NCBI RefSeq assembly: GCF_000517625.1
Contig: NZ_CP007055.1
Span: 2,108,001-2,172,000, forward strand
DNA length: 64,000 nucleotides
Reading direction: 5' to 3'
DNA from: Halostagnicola larsenii XH-48
GTDB taxonomy: Archaea; Halobacteriota; Halobacteria; Halobacteriales; Natrialbaceae
Shown here: piece after piece, positions 26,970-35,292 of the stretch
How positions within the stretch are numbered: position 1 is the stretch's first letter
Layout of the letters: each line of letters starts with the position of its first letter
Translations under genes and position numbers: made by a program
The notes under the pieces: model-generated
Told to the model about the DNA's origin: nothing
The model's input: the letters and a program-made list of their open reading frames with translations, nothing else
Database searches by the model: none

Positions 26970-27380
26970 TCAGGGCCAGTCGTCTCGAGACGTATCCGGC
27001 TCGATTTCCTCGGGCGTCGTATCCGATCCCATCGTCCAGTCGGCGGCCTCGGCGGCGTCCTCGATGTCGAGGTACTCCCAGCCGAGGTCGTCGGCGCGGG
27101 CTTCGTCGTCGTCGGTCGTCCCGATGAAGACGTACCGGTCGGTGTCGAACTGGTCTTTGACGCCCTCGAGGCTCTCGTCGACGCCGCGGGGACCGGAGAA
27201 GAAGTCCTGTCGCACGCGATTTTTCCGCGTGAAGTTCGTGACGACGTAGGTCGGTTTCTCGGAGACGACCCCGATGTAGGTGGTCCAGCTTCTGGCGTCC
27301 TCGAAGACGGATTCGGGTGAGGCGACCTCCTTTAACGCCTCGAGTTCGAACGCCAGAGTCATGTCGCTATCGCCGTTCAT
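26970..27380 (-). CDS. conserved haloarchaeal protein (DUF7124-like)
   Basis: 136 residues from ATG 27380 (MNGDSDMTLAFELEALKEVASP); a second ATG six residues in is possible. The upstream frame is rejected because it is rich in Arg and Pro. It has the haloarchaeal wording of DUF7124 (SWTTYIGVVSEKPTYVVTN, FFSGPRGVDESLEGVKDQFDT, LGWEYLDIEDAAEAADW), a small alpha/beta protein of unknown function. It is divergent from prf1, 217 bp away, and conserved hypotheticals like this often sit near translation genes in haloarchaea. No catalytic motif is seen. Confidence 0.8.
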   Translation of the reverse strand: MNGDSDMTLAFELEALKEVASPESVFEDARSWTTYIGVVSEKPTYVVTNFTRKNRVRQDFFSGPRGVDESLEGVKDQFDTDRYVFIGTTDDDEARADDLGWEYLDIEDAAEAADWTMGSDTTPEEIEPDTSRDDWP

Positions 27381-27597
27381 GCACTGACCGAGGGGTGCGC
27401 GAGGCAAAACGGCTTCGATACCGAAACCGAAATCGCTCGAGTCGGGGCGACCACCGCCCACAGACGACGGCCTGATTCGGTCCTCGGATCGAGCGTGCGG
27501 TGGGGCTCGACCCGACAGCGGAGCTTCGAACCGGCCGTTACGCACGCGCTCGGGCAGGTCAACAAATACTTACCCGCAGCACTGTTTTGTACGGGCA

Positions 27598-28857
27598 ATG
27601 AGTCAGGAGGGCGAGCAGGAGCAATCCGACCGGAAGAAGTACGAATTCCGGAAGGTTATCGAGGATCTCAAGGATTTCGAGGGGTCGGGAACGCAACTCG
27701 TGACTATCTACGTTCCCGACGATCGCCAGATCAGTGACGTCGTCGCACACGTCACCCAGGAACACTCCGAGGCGGCAAACATCAAGTCAAAGCAGACTCG
27801 CACTAACGTGCAGGACGCGTTGACCTCGATCAAAGACCGGCTTCGGTACTACGACACGTTTCCACCGGACAACGGTCTCGTCATGTTCTCGGGAGCCGTC
27901 GACTCCGGCGGCGGCCGAACGGAGATGGTCACGAAAGTCCTCGAGAGCCCGCCCCAGCCCGTCGAGTCGTTTCGCTATCACTGCGATTCGGACTTTCTCA
28001 CCGAGCCGTTAGAGCACATGCTTGCGGACAACGGCCTGTACGGCCTGATCGTCCTCGACCGGCGCGAGGCGAACGTCGGCTGGCTGCGTGGCAAACGCAT
28101 CGAGCCGGTCAAATCCGCCTCCTCACTGGTGCCCGGCAAACAGCGAAAAGGTGGCCAGTCCGCACAGCGGTTCGCCCGACTGCGCCTTGAGGCCATCGAC
28201 AACTTCTACCAGGAGGTTGCGGGAATGGCCAACGACCTCTTCGTGGCGAAACGCCACGAACTCGACGGGATCCTCGTCGGCGGTCCGTCGCCGACCAAAG
28301 ACGAGTTTCTCGACGGCGATTACCTTCACCACGAGATTCAGGGCAACGTTATCGGCAAGTTCGACGTCTCCTACACCGACGAGTCCGGCCTGAAAGAACT
28401 CGTCGACAACGCCGAGGACGCGCTGGCCGACGCGGAGGTAATGAAGGAAAAACAGGAGATGGAGGAGTTCTTCGAGGAGCTTCACGCGGGCGAGCGGGCG
28501 ACCTACGGTTTCGAGCAAACCCGCGAGAACCTCATCATGGGCTCGGTCGAGACGCTGTTGATCAGCGAAGACCTGCGCTCCGACGTCGTCATCTTCGACT
28601 GTCCGGAGTGTTCGAACACCGACTACGAGGTAATCGATCGACGCAACTCGACGCCGGAGCACGAGTGTTCGGAGTGTGGAACCCCGATCGAGGCCGGAGA
28701 AGACGACCGCGAGGACGCGATCGATCACCTCATCGAAATCGCCGAACAGCGCGGTACTGAGACGAAATTCATCTCGACGGACTTCGAGAAGGGCGAGCAG
28801 CTCTACAACGCCTTCGGCGGCTTTGCGGGCATTCTGCGCTACAGTACTGGCGTGTGA
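27598..28857 (+). CDS. prf1: peptide chain release factor aRF1
   Basis: 419 residues. It reads all three stop codons and triggers peptide release at the ribosome A site. The eRF1/aRF1 hallmarks are NIKS (stop-codon recognition, in AANIKSKQTR at about 62) and GGQ (peptidyl-tRNA hydrolysis, in KGGQSAQRFA at about 183). The C-terminal domain includes zinc-ribbon-like pairs (FDCPECSNTDYEV and HECSECGTP) expected in archaeal copies. The start MSQEGEQEQSD is preceded by AACAAATACTT, a TATA element about 31 nt upstream. Confidence 0.97.
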   Translation: MSQEGEQEQSDRKKYEFRKVIEDLKDFEGSGTQLVTIYVPDDRQISDVVAHVTQEHSEAANIKSKQTRTNVQDALTSIKDRLRYYDTFPPDNGLVMFSGAVDSGGGRTEMVTKVLESPPQPVESFRYHCDSDFLTEPLEHMLADNGLYGLIVLDRREANVGWLRGKRIEPVKSASSLVPGKQRKGGQSAQRFARLRLEAIDNFYQEVAGMANDLFVAKRHELDGILVGGPSPTKDEFLDGDYLHHEIQGNVIGKFDVSYTDESGLKELVDNAEDALADAEVMKEKQEMEEFFEELHAGERATYGFEQTRENLIMGSVETLLISEDLRSDVVIFDCPECSNTDYEVIDRRNSTPEHECSECGTPIEAGEDDREDAIDHLIEIAEQRGTETKFISTDFEKGEQLYNAFGGFAGILRYSTGV

Positions 28858-28940
28858 GGTTACAGGACCGGCGTGTAAGCGCCGACGCGGACCGCCTGAC
28901 CGAGAACTTTTTACTCGTCGCTCGTCGTCCAATAGGTGAG

Positions 28941-29738
28941 ATGGGGCATTCGAGTGGCGATCCCGACGTTTTACGGACGGTCGCCAAGCGTTCGCCACTG
29001 CTCGAGCGGCTCGCCGACGGGCCGGCGGACAAACGCGAACTCATCGCGGTCCTCGACTGTTCCCGGTCGACGATCGATCGAGCCATCAGAGAACTCGAGT
29101 TGGTCGATTGCATTCGGCGCTGTGAGGACGGGTTTCGACTGACCGTGGCCGGACGACTCGCGCTCGCAGAGCACCGTCGAAGTCGCCAGACGTTCGAGTC
29201 GATCGCCAAATTGAGCGATTTGTTGCACGATCTGCCGGCGGAGACGCCGATCAGCGCCGAGATGGTCCGCGGTGCCACCTTACTCGAGGTTCCAGCACAC
29301 GCGCCGAACGAACCGCTCGAGGAGATCACCGACCTGGTCGACCGTGCCGAGCGGTTTCGCGGAATGGGTGCAGCCGACAGGACCCCGACGCTCCGACACC
29401 AGTTCCGCGATCGCTCGGTCAACGGCGAACTCGAGGCCGAACTCGTGCTTACCGAGGATCTCGCGAGGGTGATATTCACGGAGCATTCGGAGCTCCTGCA
29501 AAACGGTGCCCTCGACAGCGGGCTCGACATCTATACGGCCCCAACGATCCCCTACGAGCTCTCGATCGTCGAAACGCCGACGGAGTCTGTCGTCTTCGTC
29601 ATCCCGTTTAACGACGATCTGACACACCGGGGCGTTATCCGGAACGATTCGACGGCCGCACTCGAGTGGGCAGACGGCGTGTTCAGACGGCATCGGGCGA
29701 CCGCGACGCCGCTGTCTTCGTTCGACGATAGTCGGTAA
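28941..29738 (+). CDS. winged-helix transcriptional regulator
   Basis: 265 residues from ATG 28941 (MGHSSGDPDVLRTVAKRSP), chosen because TTTTTAC lies about 30 nt upstream; a longer frame starts inside the end of prf1. The N-terminal HTH (about 10-75) reads SPLLERLADGPADKRELIAVL and CSRSTIDRAIRELE. The remainder is a ligand-binding-like alpha/beta domain (VLTEDLARVIFTEH, ELSIVETPTESVVFVIPF). This architecture is shared with the regulator at 48970, so the two are paralogues. The ligand and targets are unknown. It is probably an autonomous gene despite lying close behind prf1. Confidence 0.87.
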   Translation: MGHSSGDPDVLRTVAKRSPLLERLADGPADKRELIAVLDCSRSTIDRAIRELELVDCIRRCEDGFRLTVAGRLALAEHRRSRQTFESIAKLSDLLHDLPAETPISAEMVRGATLLEVPAHAPNEPLEEITDLVDRAERFRGMGAADRTPTLRHQFRDRSVNGELEAELVLTEDLARVIFTEHSELLQNGALDSGLDIYTAPTIPYELSIVETPTESVVFVIPFNDDLTHRGVIRNDSTAALEWADGVFRRHRATATPLSSFDDSR

Positions 29739-29761
29739 AAAGACCGCCGACACCGTCGGGT

Positions 29762-30004
29762 TCAGAGCGTTCCGCGGAGATGAACCGCATCGTCCGTAAC
29801 CTTCTCGATACTTCCCGAATCGAGCGGATGCGCCTCGTCGGTGACGGCCCCCCAGCCGAGTTTCGCCTTGATCGTCTGGATGAGCGTCGGATCGAACACG
29901 ACGTACCCACGCCCGTTTTCTACATGTGCGATACGCCCGACTACGGTCCCGTCAGCGTTCAGTACCCGCTTTCCGGTATCCCACGGTTCGAGTGTGTCCC
30001 GCAT
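29762..30004 (-). CDS. small PRC-barrel-like protein
   Basis: 80 residues. GKRVLNADGTVVGRIAHVENGRGYVVFDP has the beta-barrel rhythm of PRC-barrel domains, found in RNA-processing and photosynthetic proteins and in stand-alone archaeal proteins. The rest (LIQTIKAKLGWGAVTDEAHPLDSGSIEKVTDDAVHLRG) fits a short C-terminal half with Gly/Val turns. It is convergent with the regulator gene. The function is unknown; the fold assignment is by eye only. Confidence 0.7.
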   Translation of the reverse strand: MRDTLEPWDTGKRVLNADGTVVGRIAHVENGRGYVVFDPTLIQTIKAKLGWGAVTDEAHPLDSGSIEKVTDDAVHLRGTL

Positions 30005-30561
30005 GGTGTCTCCGGTGTCGGTTCGGTCGGTTCAGGTTCGGATCCTCACGCTCGAGCCTGCACAGACGCCCGTCCGACTGCGCCGGCCGTTTTCCCTCGT
30101 TGTGCCGTATTGCCGGTCAAAGACGGCAGTTGCGTTGGAAAACGGTCGACGACAGCCGGAAGACGGCTGACGCCCGTTGAAAGACGGCCGGCACCCGTTT
30201 GTCGACCGACGACGGCTGCCGTCCGTCTCCGTCAAACCGTCAGTCAGCGGTCGTGAGAGCGCACACTACTGGCTATCTACCCGTACCAAGGGATTCGGGT
30301 CGGATAAACCGGCAAAACCGTTGTCAGCGCTCACAGTCCGTTACTTTCCACAACGAGGACGAACGGACGGAATAGTCCCCCTCCACGTCGCGTCTCGAGT
30401 CCGCATCGACGCTTCGGCGAGCGCCGGTCGAACCGGCCGAGCCCGACCGCGGTAATCATCCCCCACCTCGAGTCCACCGATCGTTTCACGCGGTAAACGA
30501 GCGACTTCCGCGAATAACGGAAGGGTTATGATCGTCCTCCCGTAGTAGTATTCGTCTTCAC
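30005..30561. other. 557-bp region without a gene, containing nested inverted repeats
   Basis: No credible protein frame is present; the longest plus-strand frame (30177-30455) is Arg/Ser-rich background. The word AAGACGGC occurs three times (about 30121, 30160 and 30181) near the hairpin described separately. The 3' part holds an AT-rich promoter stretch ahead of the TraB-like gene. Confidence 0.45.
30122..30223. repeat. nested inverted repeat (possible structured RNA or cruciform)
   Basis: GACGGCAG at 30122-30129 is the reverse complement of CTGCCGTC at 30216-30223. Inside it, CGGTCGAC at 30143-30150 is the reverse complement of GTCGACCG at 30201-30208. Between them AGCCG-GAAGA-CGGCT can form a third stem. 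The arms are unequal in spacing (13 and 7 nt), which is compatible with an internal loop. It does not look like an rRNA or tRNA. Confidence 0.5.
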
Positions 30562-31311
30562 ATGGCCGCGTCTTCGATCGCAAGCGAGGTCGATGACCCT
30601 CGAGTCACCGACCGGTTCTGTCGTTCTGTTCGACGTCCCCCCGGTGATGTCGTGCTCCTCGGCGTCGTCCACGATCACCCCGCGAGCGTCGGTCGCGTTC
30701 GGGCGGTCCTCGAGCGGACCGAACCCGATATCCTCGCGCTCGAGTTGCCCTCGGCCGCCGTTCCGTTGTATCGTGCGTACGCACGAGACGAGCGGACTCC
30801 ACCGCGCTTCGGTGGCGAGATGAGCGCGGCGATCGACGCCGTTTCGAACGCGGACATCACCGGTATCGACGCCCCGAACTGGCCGTTTTTTCGCCGCCTC
30901 GTCGCTCGACTCGTCGCCGACCGCGTCTCTCCCTCGACCGCCAGACGCGTTGTCTCGAGTCTCGGAGGCGCGACCAGGGACGCGCTGACCTGCCGCGTCG
31001 CCGCGACGATCACCGACGCGACGTCGATAACCGTCGCCTGCGACGAGCCGATATCCTACTCGTGTACGCACGACGACGACCCGGAGACGCAGGCGGCCCA
31101 CGAGCGGGCGCACGTCTCCGGCGTTCGGGCGCTGCTCGCCGGAACAGGCGGAACGACGAGTTCGCTAGCCTACCGTGACGAAACGCGCGAGCGGTGCATG
31201 CTCGAGCAGTTGCGGGCCCACCGAGAGCGCGGATCCGTCGTCGCTGTCGTCGGCGCGGACCACCTCGACGCGCTCGAGGACGGATTGGCAGACTCGAAAC
31301 GAGTTCGGTGA
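30562..31311 (+). CDS. TraB/PrgY-like protein
   Basis: 249 residues. DVVLLGVVHDHPASVGRVRAVLERTEPDILALELPSAA is the TraB signature (Gly-x-x-His with acidic partner), and GSVVAVVGADHLDALEDGL the second conserved block near the C-terminus. TraB-type proteins, named for pheromone-inhibitor proteins of Enterococcus, contain conserved His residues and are thought to bind metal and perhaps hydrolyse. This copy lacks the C-terminal membrane helices of longer members and is soluble. The biological role is unknown. It lies alone between gene-free DNA and a convergent zinc-ribbon gene. Confidence 0.78.
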   Translation: MAASSIASEVDDPRVTDRFCRSVRRPPGDVVLLGVVHDHPASVGRVRAVLERTEPDILALELPSAAVPLYRAYARDERTPPRFGGEMSAAIDAVSNADITGIDAPNWPFFRRLVARLVADRVSPSTARRVVSSLGGATRDALTCRVAATITDATSITVACDEPISYSCTHDDDPETQAAHERAHVSGVRALLAGTGGTTSSLAYRDETRERCMLEQLRAHRERGSVVAVVGADHLDALEDGLADSKRVR

Positions 31312-31422
31312 CGAACACCGGCCGGCCGACGAGCGGTCCTAACGACTGATTACCGACCGCAGACTGTGAACTGCCAGTGGATCGACCGACGAGGCTCGGT
31401 TATCTCGAGGCTCGGCGCTCTC

Positions 31423-31749
31423 CTACCGGTGGATCGACGACACGCAGTTCCAGCAGTAACTAAACGTCTGATCGGACTCGTTGCGAGCGCCACAGTGCGG
31501 ACACTGGATCGTTTCCCCGTCGAACTCGAGCGTTTCCTCGAGTTCGGACGGATCGTCGAACTCCTGTTGTGGGGAGTAATGATCGTGCGGCGTCTGGGGA
31601 GCGGTGCGCGGTCGGCCGCGATCCGGGTCCGAAAACGACGGGGACGAGGACGGCTCGTCGCTCGCTCGGCGAACGTAAAAGTAGTACAACAACAGGTGGA
31701 GCAGGACGAACAGGACCGCATAGCCGACGAGCCACCCCCAGGGGTCCAT
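31423..31749 (-). CDS. membrane-anchored zinc-ribbon protein
   Basis: 108 residues from ATG 31749 (MDPWGWLVGYAVLFVL); the frame opens 8 residues further upstream, which is less likely. One N-terminal transmembrane helix (LVGYAVLFVLLHLLLYYFYV) is followed by a Pro/Asp/Ser-rich linker and a C-terminal zinc ribbon IQCPHCGARNESDQTFSYCWNC. The four cysteines fit a CPxCG...CWxC zinc knuckle of the DUF7577 kind. Such one-helix zinc-ribbon proteins are widespread in haloarchaea; the partner is unknown. Confidence 0.8.
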   Translation of the reverse strand: MDPWGWLVGYAVLFVLLHLLLYYFYVRRASDEPSSSPSFSDPDRGRPRTAPQTPHDHYSPQQEFDDPSELEETLEFDGETIQCPHCGARNESDQTFSYCWNCVSSIHR

Positions 31750-31826
31750 GTGTGAACATAACGCACTCCACACACTTGGCTATTCCCTGCGTTCAACCGG
31801 CGAGAGAGTCACTCTCGCGGAACCGT

Positions 31827-32726
31827 TCAGTTCGGGGGCTCGAGATCGCGCTGGAACTCGTCGAACACCTCGAGGGTGTCGTCGAGGTCGTACTCGAGGT
31901 GTCGCCGTTCCTGTCGGTTGACACCGGCGTCTTCGATCGGGGTGGCGACCGACTCCCAGCCTGGTTTGATCTTGACGCTCTTTGCCGGCATGCCGACGGC
32001 GATGTGGTGGGCCGGAATGTCGTGCTGGACGACGCCGCGCGCGCCGACGATGGCGTTCTCGCCGACCTTGTTGCCGGCGCGGACCATCGAGTCGTACGTG
32101 AGTCGAACATCGTCCTCGACGATCGTGTGGAAGTTACGGACGGCCGTTTGATCGACGACATCGTGATCGTGGCTATAGACGTGGACGCCGTCGGAGATCG
32201 ATACCCGATCGCCGATGGTGAGTTTTCCCCTGTCGTCTAAGTGAGCGTCGTCGTGGACGACCGTGTTGTCGCCGATCGTGATGTTGTGGCCGTAGGTAAA
32301 GGAGATCCCCTTGAAGAATCGGCAGTTGTCCCCGCACTCCTCGAAGAGGTGATCTGCGAGCATCCGCCGGAATCGGAGCGCGAACTCGACGTTGTCCGCG
32401 ATCGGGAGGCTGTCGAACTGCCGCCAGAGCCACTGGAGGTGTTTCGACCTGCGGAAGGCTTCCTCGTCTTTCTCCGCGTAGTATTCGCTCTCGAGGGTCG
32501 TATGACACGGGTCGTAGCTCTGTAACCGAACTCGCTCTGCCGTCGAAACCGAGCCGCCGGCCTGCCATCGATCGTAGGCGTCTCTGTCCCCGGAGAGGTC
32601 GATCAGAACGTCTTCGACGACGCTGCACGTGTCTTCGTCGCTCGAGAGTCGTTCGTCGACCTCCGCTACGAACTCCCGCATTCCCGCCTCTGCCTCCTCG
32701 GGAAGCGAGACGTGCCGCTTTGTCAT
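31827..32726 (-). CDS. left-handed beta-helix acyltransferase
   Basis: 299 residues from ATG 32726 (MTKRHVSLPEEAEAG). After a 150-residue helical N-terminal extension come hexapeptide repeats (GHNITIGDNTVVHDDAHLDD, TIGDRVSISDGVHVYSHDHD and KVGENAIVGARGVVQHDIPAHHIAVGMPAK), the fold of maltose/galactoside O-acetyltransferases. The H-x-H-D motif near SHDHD supplies the acetyl-transfer His. It would acetylate a sugar or related hydroxyl from acetyl-CoA. The long N-terminal extension, with Arg/Glu helices, is unlike short bacterial copies and may be a haloarchaeal addition. Confidence 0.88.
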   Translation of the reverse strand: MTKRHVSLPEEAEAGMREFVAEVDERLSSDEDTCSVVEDVLIDLSGDRDAYDRWQAGGSVSTAERVRLQSYDPCHTTLESEYYAEKDEEAFRRSKHLQWLWRQFDSLPIADNVEFALRFRRMLADHLFEECGDNCRFFKGISFTYGHNITIGDNTVVHDDAHLDDRGKLTIGDRVSISDGVHVYSHDHDVVDQTAVRNFHTIVEDDVRLTYDSMVRAGNKVGENAIVGARGVVQHDIPAHHIAVGMPAKSVKIKPGWESVATPIEDAGVNRQERRHLEYDLDDTLEVFDEFQRDLEPPN

Positions 32727-32833
32727 AGCAACGAATACTGTCGCGGAGGTCATAGGGGTTCGGTTGTCCGATCGACTTGCCGGACGATCGGTAAAACCGA
32801 CGAAAACTGCACGCTCGAGGCCTTAGGTTGCGT

Positions 32834-33073
32834 TCAGGGATGGAGAAACGAGATCGCTCGAGCGATCAGGAACGCGAAAACGACGCCGGTGAGTAAAATC
32901 ACTGCGACCACCCCCAAAAACCCGACGAGGCCAGCGATGACGATGACGATCAATTCCAGCGACTCGAGGAACGAACCGTCACTGATCAGACCGACCACGA
33001 GAGCAGACAGCAGTACTACGAGGGCAAACAGCGCGAGAAACGGCCCCAACCGGCGCGTGAGAATTTTGTTCAT
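32834..33073 (-). CDS. small two-helix membrane protein
   Basis: 79 residues from ATG 33073. MNKILTRRLGP leads into one transmembrane helix (FLALFALVVLLSALVVGL), a short loop (ISDGSFLESLE) and a second long hydrophobic segment (LIVIVIAGLVGFLGVVAVILLTGVVFAFLI) before the basic end ARAISFLHP. It resembles small haloarchaeal membrane proteins without a named family. It lies 107 bp from the acyltransferase gene on the same strand and may or may not share transcription. Confidence 0.7.
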   Translation of the reverse strand: MNKILTRRLGPFLALFALVVLLSALVVGLISDGSFLESLELIVIVIAGLVGFLGVVAVILLTGVVFAFLIARAISFLHP

Positions 33074-33222
33074 ACACGTATCTAAAATAGCCGTGCTGTA
33101 AGCAGTTCGGTCTCGCGGTAAAGTACGCTTTCTCTACGGAGAGCCCGACCACACGGCGTAAAATTCCCATCGAGTGGGGACGTTCCGTACACCCTAAGTT
33201 CCCTCGCTCCGAACGATTGGAT

Positions 33223-34278
33223 ATGCAATACAGCGAACTCGGTGACTCCGGCCTCGAGGTCAGCGAGGTCGGTTTCGGCGCGTGGACCGTCGGTACCGAC
33301 TGGTGGGGCGACCGCTCCGAGGAGGATGCGATCGAGATGCTCCAGTACGCAGTCGATCAGGGCGTCACCTACGTCGATACGGGCGACGTCTACGGCCACG
33401 GTCGCAGCGAGGAGATCGTGGGACGAGCGCTGTCTGAGGTCCGAGACGAAGTGACGGTCGCGACCAAGGTCGGCTACGACTTCTACAACAATCCCCAGGC
33501 CGGCCACGGCGAGATTCCAAAGCAGATGAATCCCGAGTACCTCCGGGAGGCCGTCGAAAAGAGTCTCGAGCGCCTCGAGATGGACTCGGTCGACCTCCTG
33601 CAGCTTCACAACGCGGACGTCTCCGAGATCACGCCGGACGTGCTCGAACTACTGGACGAACTCGAGGAAGAGGGGAAAATCGACGCGACGGGGCTCGCGC
33701 TCGGCCCCTCGATCGGCTGGCTCGCGGAGGGCGACCTCGCCATCGAAGCGGAGTTCGACTCGGTCCAACTTGTCTGGAACGTACTTGAGCAGGAGGTCGG
33801 CGACCACTTCCTCGAGACGATCGAACGAACCGGCTCGTCGACGAGTCTCATCCCGCGGGTCCCTCACTCCTCGGGCATCCTCAACGAGCAGGTCACCCCC
33901 GACACTGAACTCGGCGAGGGCGACCACCGCGGCTTCCGTCCCGACGCCTGGTACGAAACCGGCTGGGAGAAACTCGAGAAACTGCGGTTCTTAGAGCAGG
34001 CGGGCGAGCGGACGATGGGTCAGGCCGCCATCGCGTGGTTGCTTTCGCACGATTCAGTCGCCTCCGTGACGCCAACCTTCCGCACGAAAGCCGACATCGA
34101 CGAGTGGGCAGCGGCCAGCGACGTGCCGAAGCTCACCGACGAGGAGATGGCCCGCGTCGACGAACTCTACGAGAACGACTTCGGCATCGACCGCGACGAC
34201 GGAATGGACTCGCTTCGAACCTCGGTCGACGGCGCGGACATCGAGTCGGCCGGACTCGATAAGCTTGCAGCTGACTAA
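33223..34278 (+). CDS. aldo/keto reductase
   Basis: 351 residues from ATG 33223 (MQYSELGDSGLEVSEVGFG); the slightly earlier TTG start is rejected. A classic AKR barrel: VGFGAWTVGTDWWG, Asp-Tyr catalytic pair in YVDTGDVYGHGRSEE (Tyr), Lys in VATKVGYD, His in LLQLHNADVSE. SVTPTFRTKADIDEW closes the NADPH-binding side. It reduces an aldehyde or ketone using NADPH; the specific substrate is unknown. The stop codon is the start of a short tandem repeat. Confidence 0.93.
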   Translation: MQYSELGDSGLEVSEVGFGAWTVGTDWWGDRSEEDAIEMLQYAVDQGVTYVDTGDVYGHGRSEEIVGRALSEVRDEVTVATKVGYDFYNNPQAGHGEIPKQMNPEYLREAVEKSLERLEMDSVDLLQLHNADVSEITPDVLELLDELEEEGKIDATGLALGPSIGWLAEGDLAIEAEFDSVQLVWNVLEQEVGDHFLETIERTGSSTSLIPRVPHSSGILNEQVTPDTELGEGDHRGFRPDAWYETGWEKLEKLRFLEQAGERTMGQAAIAWLLSHDSVASVTPTFRTKADIDEWAAASDVPKLTDEEMARVDELYENDFGIDRDDGMDSLRTSVDGADIESAGLDKLAAD

Positions 34279-34347
34279 CCGACCAACCTGCGGCCAACTA
34301 ACCTGCGGCCGACTAACCGACCAACCTGCGGCCGACTAACCGACCGA
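34273..34347. repeat. 38-bp-period tandem repeat at the end of the aldo/keto reductase gene
   Basis: A 23-base unit starting GACTAACCGACC at 34273 recurs exactly at 34311 (period 38). A shorter version, AACTAACCTGCGGCC, lies between at 34296, and a partial GACTAACCGACC at 34334. It begins inside the last two codons of the AKR gene (GAC TAA), so the repeat seems to have grown from the gene's own stop region, and it ends just before the convergent SDR gene. Confidence 0.8.
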
Positions 34348-34353
34348 GACGGC

Positions 34354-35148
34354 TTACTGTTCTGAATCGGTTTTCGTCTTCTCGAGCCACTGCTTCCACG
34401 TCACCGAACCCATGGTCCGCTCTGGACACGTCGCCTCGCCGGCCCGGAAGCCGCGAGCAATGGCGCCCGGAACCGGGACAGGAACGATCGGACGCCGCGC
34501 GGATCGACTGTCGCGATAGGCCCGAGCGAGTTCGCCGACGGTTCGGACCTCGGGACCACCGACAGGTGGTACCCATCCAGCCGGTTCGAGCGTCGCGCGG
34601 TCGACGATCGCCGCGGCTGCCTCACCGGTTTCGATCGGCTGCATCTGGAAATCGATCGGGAGCGGCCAGATCGGCGCCCACGAGAGTCCGTCAAGTAATC
34701 CGAAAACGAACTCGTGAAACTGCGTGGCACGGACGATCGTCGCGGGAACGGGAGACCGTTCGACGATCCGTTCGGCGGCTCGCTTGTGCTCGTAGTACGA
34801 GTACGGAATCTCGTCGACACCGACGATAGAGACGTACACGAAGTTCGAAACGCCGGCGGTGGCGGCCGCCTCGAGGAGCCTCTCAGTCCCGCGAACGTCG
34901 ACCGCTTCGCTGTCTCCGCGCGGGGCGGACGCGGCGTGAACGACGACATCGATACCCGTGACGGCGTCCGACAGTCCCGTTCCGTCTTTCAGATCGAACG
35001 TAACCCACTCGGCGTGATCATCAGTTTCCGACGGCGGCGACCGACTCGTCGCTCGAACGTCGTGACCTGCACGATGCAATCGAGGCCGCAACTCCCGCCC
35101 GAGCGAGCCTGTCGCACCGGTGAGGAGCGTCCGAACTGGTTCATTCAT
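34354..35148 (-). CDS. NAD(P)-binding SDR-like protein (NmrA/atypical SDR)
   Basis: 264 residues. The nucleotide motif is LLTGATGSLGRELRPRL, followed by VVHAASAPRG and VSNFVYVSIVGVDE; YYEHKRAAERIVE has the Tyr-x-x-x-Lys-like YEHK. This is the atypical-SDR group related to NmrA and complex-I assembly factors, where enzymatic activity is often unproven. FQMQPIETGEAAAAIVDRA is a family feature near the C-terminal half. It is convergent with the aldo/keto reductase gene, separated by the tandem repeat. Confidence 0.85.
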   Translation of the reverse strand: MNEPVRTLLTGATGSLGRELRPRLHRAGHDVRATSRSPPSETDDHAEWVTFDLKDGTGLSDAVTGIDVVVHAASAPRGDSEAVDVRGTERLLEAAATAGVSNFVYVSIVGVDEIPYSYYEHKRAAERIVERSPVPATIVRATQFHEFVFGLLDGLSWAPIWPLPIDFQMQPIETGEAAAAIVDRATLEPAGWVPPVGGPEVRTVGELARAYRDSRSARRPIVPVPVPGAIARGFRAGEATCPERTMGSVTWKQWLEKTKTDSEQ

Positions 35149-35292
35149 CGTAATGTGGAGGTTTGGCGGCGAGCAAGAAAGCAGTACCCCCCACCGTCAC
35201 TCCAGTTACCAGCACCGCCGCGCGTGATCAGGGAGTTTATGCTCGATCGCTCGAGGGTGTGATTGTATGACACTCGAGGGGTGGACAGATCG

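Noticed and set aside
30177-30455. 92-residue plus-strand frame in the 557-bp gap
   Set aside because: Arg/Ser-rich background without promoter; better explained by the inverted-repeat element and promoter DNA.
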